Origin: an uncultured Verrucomicrobiales bacterium
GTDB lineage: Bacteria > Verrucomicrobiota > Verrucomicrobiia > Verrucomicrobiales > Akkermansiaceae
Reading direction: 5' to 3'
Assembly (NCBI GenBank): GCA_949373085.1
Contig: CASICJ010000027.1
Coordinates: forward strand, 1 to 64,000
Length of the DNA: 64,000 nucleotides
Shown here: piece by piece, positions 53,534 to 62,935 of the stretch
How the letters are laid out: each line of letters begins with the position of its first letter
Numbering within the stretch: position 1 is the first letter of the stretch
The notes under the pieces: model-generated
Databases searched by the model: none
What the model saw: the letters and a program-made list of their open reading frames with translations, nothing else
Told to the model about the DNA's origin: nothing
Translations under genes and position numbers: made by a program

Positions 53534-56140
53534 CTAACGAACAGGAAATCCGCCCGCTTGGAATCGGCGGCGCTGCTGGTGGAGCTCCCACCTACCTGAA
53601 GCGCGTCCTAAAACCTCATTCTTTATGGAGCGAGCACTCCACTTCAATGCTTCTTCCCGATTTTTTCGGGCAAAGTTAATCTCACCCATGGTGTCAAGGT
53701 AGGCTGCCGATTGAGGTTTCATCTCTAACGCCTTCATTAAATACGCCTCAGCCTCTTCAAGACAACGATTAGCACGGGATGCTAGCCACGCGAAATTGTT
53801 GTAAGCATTATCATCCTTCGGGAACATCCTGATCACTTCCCGGGCATAATTTGCAGATTGGGCGAAGAGCTGGTCGTGCAACTCGTTTAATCCAACTTCC
53901 CGAAGGACTGGAAAGAGTTCATTGGCGAGATAACCGTCACGGGGAAGAATGCGGTGAGCTTCAGAAAACACTGTGACCGCCCGATCAATATTACCATTCT
54001 CTATTGCAACCGCACCTTGAGCCACCAGAACCTGAAATCTGTCTCTCATTAGAAAAATTCCACCAGTCACTCCGCCGTAACTAGAAATCAAAGCCGCCAC
54101 TTCACGGTAAGCCAATGCTTCTTTCCAATTACGAAGAGTCGCAGCACCGGCCGAGAGACCCTCGATGACATCGTCAATACCACCATAATCTCCGGGAACA
54201 GGAACGGCTTCACTTCTCAAAAGCGCCGCTCGCAAACTTTGATGACTCTCGCCTATCAATCCAACCTGAAGTTGCTGGGCGGCGATCGCCTCAAGCTCTT
54301 TCACGGTTCCCGACGAAAGAACTCGCGCTCGTTCGATTATTTCCTTCCACCCCTTCTTGCCTGCCAATTTGAAAGCCAGACCTTTCTGCATCATGAAAAT
54401 GGAGCTGACAGTCTCAACTTGAAATTTAACCCTTTCGAGATTGTCGATGGCATCATTAATCCTTCCCCCATCAAGCGCTATAAGGTAGCGCAGAAAATTA
54501 CTGTCAACTCCTAGATTCGCCTGCTCCTCGCAAATACGAACCAACTCACTTTCCCGATTACGATATTGAAGAATCTGAAATAATTTCTTCAGACCATCCA
54601 GAGCTTCTTCGGATTTCAGCACAGTCAAAACAACCCTTTCGAAAACTTCGTTATACCTCTCTGGGAAAACCAGCAAATGACGGTTGGAAAACGAACACGT
54701 CAATGCCAGCCGCTCGTCCATCGATATTTTTGGCATTATTTCCCCAAGAAGATTGAAGATCCAAATATGCTCTTCATCACTATACAGCATCTCACCAAGA
54801 AAAACGGAAGCGGTCGCGTCATGTTCCTCAATTTCCCGCGCAACGGCAGTCACGACCGAAAGAGGCGCCGAGAAATACATTTCACGAGCCAAGGCCGAAT
54901 GACTAATTTCAGGTTTGCCTCTAGCAGCATCAAACACAGCTAAAGCCGTATCTTTTGCATTATCAACCCTGCCCCGCCCCTCTAAAAACTCAACTGCCGA
55001 AATCATTCGATCGGTCTCGATTCCACGCCCTTCATTTTGCAACTCCTTTTCGACCTTCAAAGAAAGTGAATCAATCCAATCTTCCAGCTCTGATGCATCC
55101 GGCACCCCAATCAGTTTCTGAGCACTGATATATTCCTCCTGCATCAAATGATAGCTGATTTTCGCTCCCAAATATCCACTCCCTAGACCTTCAACAACCT
55201 CCTTTCCTCCGCCCATACGAAATAAGTTCATTCGGGCCTCACGCTCCTCGCTCTCTTGTTTACTGAGATAGAGAACAGACTCATAGGCCTTTCTCTTAGC
55301 CTCAGCATCCCCTCTATAATCGGCGAGGGTCCACTTGATATAATTCTGCACTGGTAGCCCAAGCTTCCCAATTTCAAGAAGATACTCAAAGTAAGGCTCA
55401 AAATCACCCTCGACCAGCGCTGCGATCACCTCTGTTGAACGATCGCCCAACCGAGCTGCTTCTTTCCGAAGTAATCCGGCATCACCCTTGACCCGAAGAT
55501 ATCCTAAATAACGTTGAAAGTCTTCCGCTCGATCTCCCTTCCGAAGTCGCTCTAACTCCTGATCAAGTCCGCCTGTCACATCGAGAAGATGCCCCAGGCG
55601 AATGATATGATCATATTTGTCGCTCAGGCCCAAAATTTCCTTAGCCTCATCATATTTCTCGTTATTTAGATACCCCCGAATAATTCGAGGCATATATTGA
55701 GCGATCATGGCATCCATTCTCGAGACCACCCGGTCACTCATCTCGACGCGACGGAGTCTTAAAATTAAGTCAAACTCTTCAAGAGAGCGCAATTGCTCCA
55801 GAACGGCAACCCGACCACGCGGCGAAGACTCCAAATACCGATCAATTAATACCAACACCTTTTCTGAAGTATCCGGAGTGATTCCGAGGAGGAGCTTCTG
55901 AGTCAACACGGATGCTCTGGCCGAAATTTCTGGATCTTCGTTTTCAGCAAGCTCTTGAAGCAAAGCGAGGGCATCTTCCCCGGTCTCCCAGATCTCGTTC
56001 ATTGCTTCCACTCGAACCCCGTAATCTTGTGAGCCGAGTGCCTCGCGCCACTTTTTCTTCTGAGCTGGAGTGATCCCCGCACCCGACGCAAAAAGGCCCA
56101 AGGTAAGAAGCGTAGCTAGTAGTAGCAAAACCTTACTCAT
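53534..56140 (-). CDS. exported TPR-repeat protein
   Basis: 868 residues with a signal peptide (MSKVLLLLATLLTLGLFASG). An N-terminal HEAT-like start (SQDYGVRVEAMNEIWETGED) is followed by alpha-solenoid sequence; C-terminal TPRs are visible: EALAYREVAALISS, NIDRAVTVFSEAHRILPRDG, EVIRMFPKDDNAYNNFAWLA and EEAEAYLMKALEMKPQSAAY. The first 300 residues are less regular. No enzymatic motif. Likely a periplasmic scaffold, perhaps for the adjacent secretion system, but no direct evidence. Confidence 0.75.
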   Translation of the reverse strand: MSKVLLLLATLLTLGLFASGAGITPAQKKKWREALGSQDYGVRVEAMNEIWETGEDALALLQELAENEDPEISARASVLTQKLLLGITPDTSEKVLVLIDRYLESSPRGRVAVLEQLRSLEEFDLILRLRRVEMSDRVVSRMDAMIAQYMPRIIRGYLNNEKYDEAKEILGLSDKYDHIIRLGHLLDVTGGLDQELERLRKGDRAEDFQRYLGYLRVKGDAGLLRKEAARLGDRSTEVIAALVEGDFEPYFEYLLEIGKLGLPVQNYIKWTLADYRGDAEAKRKAYESVLYLSKQESEEREARMNLFRMGGGKEVVEGLGSGYLGAKISYHLMQEEYISAQKLIGVPDASELEDWIDSLSLKVEKELQNEGRGIETDRMISAVEFLEGRGRVDNAKDTALAVFDAARGKPEISHSALAREMYFSAPLSVVTAVAREIEEHDATASVFLGEMLYSDEEHIWIFNLLGEIMPKISMDERLALTCSFSNRHLLVFPERYNEVFERVVLTVLKSEEALDGLKKLFQILQYRNRESELVRICEEQANLGVDSNFLRYLIALDGGRINDAIDNLERVKFQVETVSSIFMMQKGLAFKLAGKKGWKEIIERARVLSSGTVKELEAIAAQQLQVGLIGESHQSLRAALLRSEAVPVPGDYGGIDDVIEGLSAGAATLRNWKEALAYREVAALISSYGGVTGGIFLMRDRFQVLVAQGAVAIENGNIDRAVTVFSEAHRILPRDGYLANELFPVLREVGLNELHDQLFAQSANYAREVIRMFPKDDNAYNNFAWLASRANRCLEEAEAYLMKALEMKPQSAAYLDTMGEINFARKNREEALKWSARSIKNEVLGRASGRWELHQQRRRFQAGGFPVR

Positions 56141-56224
56141 ATTGATTGGATATTATAAAGGTGCTATTTTTTCTCAACCACGCAAGAAATCATCCGAAAA
56201 GTTCACTCATGGCTTGTGATGAAG

Positions 56225-56449
56225 TTACCCACGGCCGCGAATCAGCCGAATCAGTAGAAAAATCACTAAAATTCCTACGAGAACACCTGACAACATTAGG
56301 GAATACTTCGAAACAGGAAAAACCTCATCAAAAACCCCAAACTCCAATAACTTTGCCTCGTATTCGGGAGCGATGAACCTTCCGAAGACAAAAAATATAC
56401 CGGCAGATGCCAAAAGGCCCCAGGTCGCTGACAATTGACGCTTTTTCAT
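56225..56449 (-). CDS. small membrane protein after mnmE
   Basis: 74 residues with two hydrophobic segments (WGLLASAGIFFVFGRFIA and SLMLSGVLVGILVIFLLIRLI). Its ATG overlaps the mnmE stop by 4 bp (56446-56449), a strong sign of coupling. No family recognised. 84 bp separate it from the TPR gene on the same strand. Confidence 0.6.
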   Translation of the reverse strand: MKKRQLSATWGLLASAGIFFVFGRFIAPEYEAKLLEFGVFDEVFPVSKYSLMLSGVLVGILVIFLLIRLIRGRG

Positions 56450-57777
56450 TTTCCAATACAGAAGTTGCTAAAAATCTCACCTAAAATCTCCTCAGTATCA
56501 ACGATACCAGCAATTTCACCAACTGCTGTGAGAGCTTCCCTTAAGTCAAGAGCCGTTATTTCAGGATCATCCCCCCCCCGCAGAGAGGCAATTGCCCGAG
56601 TCAAGGAAGATTGGGCACGTGTCAAACACGCCTGATGCCTTGCATTAACCGCAACGGAATGATCCCCCCAGTGGGCTTCATCAAGCGATAATAATTCAGC
56701 AATCGCACTCTCTAGATCGTCAAATCCATCACCCGATTCACAGGAGATTCTTAAGCCTTTTACCTCAGCCCAGCTAGTATCCTCAAGATCTGATTTATTT
56801 AGAATATCGAGTTTTCGGGCTCCATCGGGGATATTAACCTTAGCCGATTCTACCAAACATTCGCTGAGGTCCCTGATCACCAATACCAGATCAGCCCTGG
56901 CCACTTGACCGTGTGTCATCGCAATTCCCTCTCGTTCGATTTCGTCACTAGAATCCCTGACTCCCGCCGTATCAATCAATCGAAGCGGAATACCCCGCAA
57001 ATTCACCACTTCCTCAATCGTGTCTCGAGTCGTCCCTTCCCGGGAACTCACGATTGCACGTTGATATCCCAACAACCGATTCAGCAAGCTAGATTTGCCA
57101 ACGTTGGGTTTACCGAAAATCACCGTCCGAACGCCTTCTCGTAAAATTCGACCCTGATCAGCAGTTGCCAGCAAACCAGCAATCGAAGTGGACAGCTCTA
57201 ACAGTGTCTTGCAAAGCACCTCTCCGACTTGCGGATCGATATCCTCTTCGGGAAAATCAATAAAGGCCTCCATATGGGCCGTCGTACCAAGCAACTTTGC
57301 ACGGATTGCCTCACAAGTTCTCCCGAGCCGGCCATCTAATTGTTCATTTGCAGAACGCAAAGCCATCGAAGTCTGAGCCGAAATCAGATCCATTACTGCC
57401 TCGGCTTGGGTCAAATCCATCCGCCCGTTCATAAAGGCCCTTTGAGTAAATTCCCCCGGTCCAGCTGGGGCCGCTCCTGCCTCCACAAACCTTTCCAAAA
57501 CACGCCGCGTCACCATGATCCCACCGTGTCCTGTGAACTCAACGACATTCTCACCCGTGTAACTCCCCGGACCTTTAAATGTAACGAGTAACCCCTCATC
57601 AATCACCCGACCTGTCTCATCTTCAATCGAACGCAGGCCCACTCTCCTTGGCTTGGGCAGTATTCCACCCCTCATCACCGAGACCGCGATTTCAAAAGCG
57701 CGCATACCAGACAGCCGGATCACCGAGACCGCCCCCATACCAGGGGGGCTTGCGATAGCGACAATCGTTTCAGACAT
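56446..57777 (-). CDS. mnmE: tRNA modification GTPase MnmE
   Basis: 443 residues. N-terminal folate-binding domain with IVAIASPPGMGAVSVIRLSG, FTGHGGIMVTRRVLE and PGEFTQRAFMNGRMDLTQAEA; inserted G domain with G1 FGKPNVGKSSLLN, G2 TTRDTIEE, G3 DTAG (RLIDTAGVRDSSD), G4 NKSD; and the C-terminal FCIGK carrying the catalytic Cys. With MnmG it installs 5-aminomethyl groups on wobble U34. Next to hisC, 5 bp apart. Confidence 0.97.
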   Translation of the reverse strand: MSETIVAIASPPGMGAVSVIRLSGMRAFEIAVSVMRGGILPKPRRVGLRSIEDETGRVIDEGLLVTFKGPGSYTGENVVEFTGHGGIMVTRRVLERFVEAGAAPAGPGEFTQRAFMNGRMDLTQAEAVMDLISAQTSMALRSANEQLDGRLGRTCEAIRAKLLGTTAHMEAFIDFPEEDIDPQVGEVLCKTLLELSTSIAGLLATADQGRILREGVRTVIFGKPNVGKSSLLNRLLGYQRAIVSSREGTTRDTIEEVVNLRGIPLRLIDTAGVRDSSDEIEREGIAMTHGQVARADLVLVIRDLSECLVESAKVNIPDGARKLDILNKSDLEDTSWAEVKGLRISCESGDGFDDLESAIAELLSLDEAHWGDHSVAVNARHQACLTRAQSSLTRAIASLRGGDDPEITALDLREALTAVGEIAGIVDTEEILGEIFSNFCIGK

Positions 57778-57782
57778 CAGAA

Positions 57783-58877
57783 TTAGACTGAAAGAACTCT
57801 ATCTAACTCCTCAAGGCACCGTTTATTTTGCTCCGGTGTTCCGATCGAAATCCGAACCCACTCGGGCAGCTTGTAGCCACGCATGGCTCGGACTATCACA
57901 CCTTTCTTCAAAAGCGCAGAGAAGACACGATCACCATCACGCACATTCACAAGTACGAAATTTGCGTGACTAGGAACAAATTCCCAGCCCCGCTCCGCAA
58001 AGGAAGACTCAAAATAACGCCGACCAATTGCATTATTGCTCACCGTAGCAGATATGTGTTCTTCATCCTGAATCGAAGCGAGAGCAGCGGCCTGAGCAAT
58101 AGAATTAGCATTGAAAGGCTGGCGTGATCGGTTGAGCAAGCCCGCCACTTCTGAATTTGTTACCCCGTAACCAATCCTCAAAGCCGATAGACCTTGCGCC
58201 TTCGAAAAAGTTCTCATCACGCAGACGTTGCGACCTTCTTTGACATAACGAATAGCATCTGGAGCTTCTTCAAGAAACTCGTGGTAAGCCTCATCAAAAA
58301 CCGCGATCACATGATCGGGCAATCCAACCATGAAACGGTCAATCTCTTCTTGGCCCACCAAAGTGCCGGTCGGGTTGTTGGGGTTAGCAATAAATACAAG
58401 TCGCGTCTCCGGAGTGACTGCATTGAGCATTGCGTCCAAATCGTGGACAAAGCCAGGGTCAGGAACTTCAACGTAATCAGCCCCGAAAAGCGTCGCCATT
58501 AATTTGTAAACCACGAAGGCGTGCTCCGCAGCAATCAGCCCAGCTCCCGGCTTCAAAAAGGAATGGCAAAGCAACTCGATAATTTCGTTAGAACCATTAC
58601 CAAGAACGATATTTTCGAAAGCAACTCCGTGCTTCTCTGCGAGCGCGGTTCGCAAGCGGTATCCTCCGCCATCAGGATAGATATGAGCATTTTCGATCGC
58701 CTCAGCCATCGCAAGCTTTGCCTTAGGGGAAGGCCCCAGAGGATTCTCATTACTGGCAAGCTTTACGATTTCATCCGGTTCCAATCCCAACTCTCGCGCC
58801 GTCTCCTCGATCGGCTTTCCCGGCTCGTAAGGGACCAAATCGCATACCCACTGATTACCATAACCCGTAATGCTCAT
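57783..58877 (-). CDS. hisC: histidinol-phosphate aminotransferase
   Basis: 364 residues, class I/II aminotransferase. KLASNENPLGPSPKA near residue 40, NGSNEIIELLCHSFL, NPNNPTG for the substrate phosphate region, DEAYHEF, and PLP lysine in MRTFSKAQGLSALRIGYG (about residue 223). Converts imidazole-acetol phosphate to histidinol phosphate; some members are broad-range (aromatic). The his operon is not here. Same strand and 5 bp ahead of mnmE. Confidence 0.92.
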   Translation of the reverse strand: MSITGYGNQWVCDLVPYEPGKPIEETARELGLEPDEIVKLASNENPLGPSPKAKLAMAEAIENAHIYPDGGGYRLRTALAEKHGVAFENIVLGNGSNEIIELLCHSFLKPGAGLIAAEHAFVVYKLMATLFGADYVEVPDPGFVHDLDAMLNAVTPETRLVFIANPNNPTGTLVGQEEIDRFMVGLPDHVIAVFDEAYHEFLEEAPDAIRYVKEGRNVCVMRTFSKAQGLSALRIGYGVTNSEVAGLLNRSRQPFNANSIAQAAALASIQDEEHISATVSNNAIGRRYFESSFAERGWEFVPSHANFVLVNVRDGDRVFSALLKKGVIVRAMRGYKLPEWVRISIGTPEQNKRCLEELDRVLSV

Positions 58878-58933
58878 AGCGTGAAAATAGCGGAGTTCCT
58901 CTTCATCGCAAGCCCGATTGAAAACAAGCCGAG

Positions 58934-59614
58934 TTAAGTCTTAACCCCAGTATAAATTGAAGCAATCCCACCACTCAAAGGCTGACACACGCAATCCCGA
59001 AAATCAGCGTTCTTAAAGAGCTCAATCATCTTCTCACCATAAGGAAACTCTCCAATCGTACCTGCAAGATATTGGTAGGCACCTCCTTGACCAGTCAGCA
59101 ACCCAGCTACCTTTGGAAGAATTTTGTTTAAATATAACCCGTAGGGCTTCTTAAGAATTCCGCTCGGTTGCGAGAAATCGAGAACCAGTAGGTGCCCACC
59201 CGGCTTGATCACCCGGCCCATTTCCCGAAGAGCTTTCTGCCAATTTTCCATATTGCGGAGACCAAAAGCTGCCGTCACGACATCAAAAGTGTAATCCTCA
59301 AAGGAAAGATTCATCGCATCCTCAACTTGGGTCTCCTGCACACCTCCTTCAGTCGCATGAGCTAGCATTTCGGGACAAAAGTCCGTTCCCAGCACCCTAG
59401 CCCCGGGACATCTTTTCTGAATTTCAAGGGCAAGATCTCCAGTCCCTGTCGCGACATCAAGCACGTGCTTCGGGTTCCAGCGACTCACGATCCGCCCAAC
59501 TTTCCTTCGCCAAAGAATATCAGTCCCCATACTGAGAACATGATTCGTAATGACATAGCGATCTGCGATTTTAGCAAACGCTCCTTTGACGAATTTAGGG
59601 TCTTGTCCGCTCAT
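58934..59614 (-). CDS. menG: demethylmenaquinone methyltransferase (MenG/UbiE)
   Basis: 226 residues. Begins with the family F-x3-A-x-Y pattern (VKGAFAKIADRYVITNHVLSMG, WRRKV), SAM motif VLDVATGTGDLALEI (about 51-65), ARVLGTDFCPEMLAHA, and a C-terminal block GHLLVLDFSQPSG. Methylates the quinone ring in menaquinone or ubiquinone synthesis; menaquinone is more likely for this phylum. The GNAT gene stop overlaps its start by 4 bp. Confidence 0.92.
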   Translation of the reverse strand: MSGQDPKFVKGAFAKIADRYVITNHVLSMGTDILWRRKVGRIVSRWNPKHVLDVATGTGDLALEIQKRCPGARVLGTDFCPEMLAHATEGGVQETQVEDAMNLSFEDYTFDVVTAAFGLRNMENWQKALREMGRVIKPGGHLLVLDFSQPSGILKKPYGLYLNKILPKVAGLLTGQGGAYQYLAGTIGEFPYGEKMIELFKNADFRDCVCQPLSGGIASIYTGVKT

Positions 59615-60144
59615 GAATCATCTTCGGCCGTTGGCTCTGGGAGAATATCCACGTAAATCCCAGGATCGCTACCTGGAATCTCGATCGCCCCCACCGTCTT
59701 AGTATAAAATTCCTTAGGGCCCACGCCGCCGATAAAGGCATAAGCGTAGCCTGCTTCTCGTTGAGCTTCGAGAGCTTTGAACAACAAGGCCTTCCCTAGC
59801 CCAAGCCCCCGCGCTGACTCAGCCACTCCTGTTGGTCCAAAATATCCCTTCGCCGTTGTTTCATAACAGGAAAATCCAAGAATCTCTTTACCCTTCGTCG
59901 CTATAAAACAAGCCACTGGCTGCCGCGAAAAAGCGACCTGCACCTCACTCACCCACTTCGGGGAAAAGTGGACCCCTACGAATTTTTGAACAAGGTGAAG
60001 CTCGTAAGAACCTGGTCGACGCAAAACCACCCCGTTTTCACTAAGTTTTGAGTAAACACCCTGACTTTCCGGCAGATCATAAAGCCGCACCAACATATCA
60101 ATCATCGCGAAAACATGATCACATTCATCGACCTGGAAATCCAT
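59611..60144 (-). CDS. GNAT family N-acetyltransferase
   Basis: 177 residues. The acetyl-CoA loop is GVAESARGLGLGKALLFKALE (about 107-127, the R/Q-x-x-G-x-G/A pattern), preceded by VACFIATKGKEILGFSCYE, and followed by YAYAFIGGVGPKEFYTKTVGA. The N-terminal 70 residues are variable. Substrate unknown. Its end overlaps menG by 4 bp, so the two are coupled; this does not show shared function. Confidence 0.82.
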   Translation of the reverse strand: MDFQVDECDHVFAMIDMLVRLYDLPESQGVYSKLSENGVVLRRPGSYELHLVQKFVGVHFSPKWVSEVQVAFSRQPVACFIATKGKEILGFSCYETTAKGYFGPTGVAESARGLGLGKALLFKALEAQREAGYAYAFIGGVGPKEFYTKTVGAIEIPGSDPGIYVDILPEPTAEDDS

Positions 60145-60190
60145 CTGTAAATTTCACCGATTAACAAATTAATCGACCGAATTGAGATGA

Positions 60191-61969
60191 TCAGTTTAGG
60201 AGCTGAGTTTCAGCCAAAAGACGATAAGTGCCATCTTTCGCCATAAGTTCGGAATGGCTTCCGTCTTCGACGAACTTTCCGTCCTTTAAGACCAAGATCT
60301 TGTCTGCGCTCTTCACGGTTCCAAGACGATGGGCTATGATTAGGCTGGTCCGACCTATCATCAACTCATTCAGAGCTTCCTGCACGAGACGTTCGCTTTC
60401 GGAATCCAGCGCACTTGTGGCCTCGTCAAGCAATAGAATCTTAGGATCTGCCAGGACGGCGCGTGCGATCGCAATACGTTGCCGCTGGCCACCGCTGAGT
60501 TTTACGCCACGAGGGCCCACGATCGCATCATAACCCTCAGGGAATTCATCGATAAACTGATGTGCATTAGCCTTCCGAGCCGCCTCCATGATCTCTTCTT
60601 CACTTGCGCCAGGGCGTCCATACTCGATATTTTCACGAATAGTTCCACCAAACAAAAGGACCTCTTGGGGCACCACCGCCATGGCTGCACGACGCGTCGA
60701 AACTGGAATCTCCCCAGAATTCTTCCCATCAAACGAAAGGCTCCCCTCATCTCCTTCATAAAATCCGAGCAAGAGCGAGAAGACGGTCGACTTCCCAGCA
60801 CCGCTGGGCCCAACAATCGCAACCCTTTCACCAGCCTTCACTTCGAAATTAACACCATTCAAAACTTGGGTTTCTTTCCTTGAGGGATAGGAAAAAACAA
60901 GATCTTTAGCTGAAATAGCGCCAGTCAAAATGTCTCCACTTGTCCTGCGATAGTCCTCGATTTCATGATCGAGTATTTCTCGAATTCGTTCAGTTGCCCC
61001 CTGAGTTTTCTGAAGCTGACTCATGATGTCGGGAAGAGATCCCAATGAAGCGCCCACAAAAATACTAAACAGAATGAAGTGGGTAAATTCTTCACTAGTG
61101 ATCTGCCCCTCGGACATCATACCAGCGCCAAACCACACGACTATTGAAATCGTGCCAAAGAGAATAAAGATAATAAAACTCACAAACATCGCTCGAGCTT
61201 TCGATCCCCTGATTACAGTCCCAAGAAACAAGTCTAGAGCACTTCGATATCGATTCTCTTCAAACTCCTCGTTTGAATACGCTTTAACGTCGGCAATTCC
61301 CTGCACAGCTTCTTCCGCGACAATATTACTCTGCGCCAAATGATCCTGCGCATCCTTAGACCACTGACGGATCTTCCTACCCACAATCGCAACGACGATT
61401 ACGACTATCGGAATCATCGCTAACATAAAAAGTGACAGCTTTACCGAGGCGATGAAGATGAAAATCAAACCTCCAAAGAAAGTAACTGACTGGCGAACCA
61501 TCTGTGGAACTGTCGTGATTAGGGTTTCCTGAAGAATGGTAAGGTCAGCTGAGAAACGTGATCCCACCTCTCCGGTCCGTCGCTCCATGAACCAAGGCAT
61601 CGGCAATCGCACCAGCCTAGCAAACACATCCTGACGTAAATCGCAGAGCGCGCTCTCGCCGGCTTTAATGAAGCCACGTACTCTCCAATAAGCAACAAAC
61701 GCTTGAATACATAAGATGACGAGAAGCGTCGACACGACCTTGTTGATCTTTTCGCTCACCTCAGAAGAATCAACCCCCTCTTGCATCGCCTCCTGCGGAG
61801 ATCCGATCAAACTTCCCAGAAAATATGGAAAAGCTAGCGAAAGTCCACCTGTCAAAAATAGCGCGACCACCGAAGGAATAAAGATCTTACGATACTTCCC
61901 CAAGTAACTATAGAGACCAAAAGTCTTCTTCCAATCTATGCGGCGAGATTTCTTTTCCATTTCAGGCAC
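60191..61969 (-). CDS. ABC exporter, MsbA-like fused half-transporter
   Basis: 592 residues: an N-terminal six-helix domain (about 30-320) with RVRGFIKAGESALCDLRQDVF and RLPMPWFMERRTGEVGSRFS, then an ATPase with Walker A VAIVGPSGAGKSTVFSLL (about 389), Q-loop VPQEVLLFGGTI, signature KLSGGQRQRIAIARAVL, Walker B KILLLDEATSALDSESE and H-loop LIIAHRLGTV. A lipid-A or drug exporter is typical of this subgroup. Alone on the minus strand, diverging from the L,D-transpeptidase. Confidence 0.9.
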   Translation of the reverse strand: MPEMEKKSRRIDWKKTFGLYSYLGKYRKIFIPSVVALFLTGGLSLAFPYFLGSLIGSPQEAMQEGVDSSEVSEKINKVVSTLLVILCIQAFVAYWRVRGFIKAGESALCDLRQDVFARLVRLPMPWFMERRTGEVGSRFSADLTILQETLITTVPQMVRQSVTFFGGLIFIFIASVKLSLFMLAMIPIVVIVVAIVGRKIRQWSKDAQDHLAQSNIVAEEAVQGIADVKAYSNEEFEENRYRSALDLFLGTVIRGSKARAMFVSFIIFILFGTISIVVWFGAGMMSEGQITSEEFTHFILFSIFVGASLGSLPDIMSQLQKTQGATERIREILDHEIEDYRRTSGDILTGAISAKDLVFSYPSRKETQVLNGVNFEVKAGERVAIVGPSGAGKSTVFSLLLGFYEGDEGSLSFDGKNSGEIPVSTRRAAMAVVPQEVLLFGGTIRENIEYGRPGASEEEIMEAARKANAHQFIDEFPEGYDAIVGPRGVKLSGGQRQRIAIARAVLADPKILLLDEATSALDSESERLVQEALNELMIGRTSLIIAHRLGTVKSADKILVLKDGKFVEDGSHSELMAKDGTYRLLAETQLLN

Positions 61970-61983
61970 GCTGCAGTCAAGCG

Positions 61984-62883
61984 GTGACTCACCCTGCCGT
62001 CAAATCAGGAGCGCCACCAAATCGTAGTAAATTTTCCGGGCCAAAACCATTTACGACGCATCAAAGATTTGATTTTCGGTTAGGAAAAGCTTTCTTACCT
62101 GACCACGCTCGCCGGGAACTAGGTAAGAAAACTCTTTTGTTTCTTGGCTTAAGCGCTTTTGTAACGGCCCTTTTCGTTTTCATTACCAATAGAAAGAACG
62201 CGCAAAATTTGGATAACTCGGGCAAAGACTACCAAGACGGCGAAAAGCGTTTTGTGGCGGTAAAAAAGAAAGTTACTCCGCATCTCAAAAAGCTTTTCCA
62301 GGAAAGAGAGCTTCCATGGGGATCCCCCATTTTTATTCGTGCCTTCAAAAAGGAGCGGCACCTTGAGCTATGGGTAAAAAAACGAGAATCATTTGTCCTT
62401 CTAAAAAGCTATTTCATCGCTGGGGCCTCGGGCGAACTCGGTCCTAAGCTTCACCAAGGAGACGGACAAATTCCAGAAGGATTCTATTTTGTCACTCCGC
62501 ACCAGATGAATCCACAAAGCAATTTCCACCTGTCTTTCAATATTGGCTACCCAAACCAATATGATCGAACTTACGATCGGACCGGCGATTTCATAATGGT
62601 TCACGGCTCAAACGTCTCGGTTGGCTGTATGGCGATGACAAACAACAAAATTGAGGCGATCTACACCCTTGCTGATGCTGCTTTTGCAGGCGGGCAAAAA
62701 TTCTTCAGAATTCACATCTTCCCCTTTAAAATGAGTAAAGCAGCCATGCAACAAAACTTCGGGAATCGCTGGCACCCCTTTTGGCGGAAACTCAAAATCG
62801 GATACCAGATTTTCGAGGACACAAAATTACCGCCAAACGTTACAGTCAAAAATAAAGCATATCAGTTCGAGAATCAGGATTGA
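61984..62883 (+). CDS. L,D-transpeptidase catalytic-domain protein
   Basis: 299 residues, GTG start. A basic N-terminal cytoplasmic part, one membrane anchor (LLFLGLSAFVTALFVFI, about 51-67), then a YkuD/YafK-like domain: GPKLHQGDGQIPEGFYFVTP, FNIGYPNQYDRTYDRTGDFI, and the catalytic HGSNVSVGCMAMT with Cys at about 217. Acts on peptidoglycan in the periplasm, forming 3-3 crosslinks or attaching lipoproteins; YafK-like members can instead cleave such links. It diverges from the ABC exporter by 14 bp. Confidence 0.82.
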   Translation: MTHPAVKSGAPPNRSKFSGPKPFTTHQRFDFRLGKAFLPDHARRELGKKTLLFLGLSAFVTALFVFITNRKNAQNLDNSGKDYQDGEKRFVAVKKKVTPHLKKLFQERELPWGSPIFIRAFKKERHLELWVKKRESFVLLKSYFIAGASGELGPKLHQGDGQIPEGFYFVTPHQMNPQSNFHLSFNIGYPNQYDRTYDRTGDFIMVHGSNVSVGCMAMTNNKIEAIYTLADAAFAGGQKFFRIHIFPFKMSKAAMQQNFGNRWHPFWRKLKIGYQIFEDTKLPPNVTVKNKAYQFENQD

Positions 62884-62935
62884 GACTGGCAATCGAAGCC
62901 ATCCATCATAACCTCCATTAAGTCGCTCTCTACAC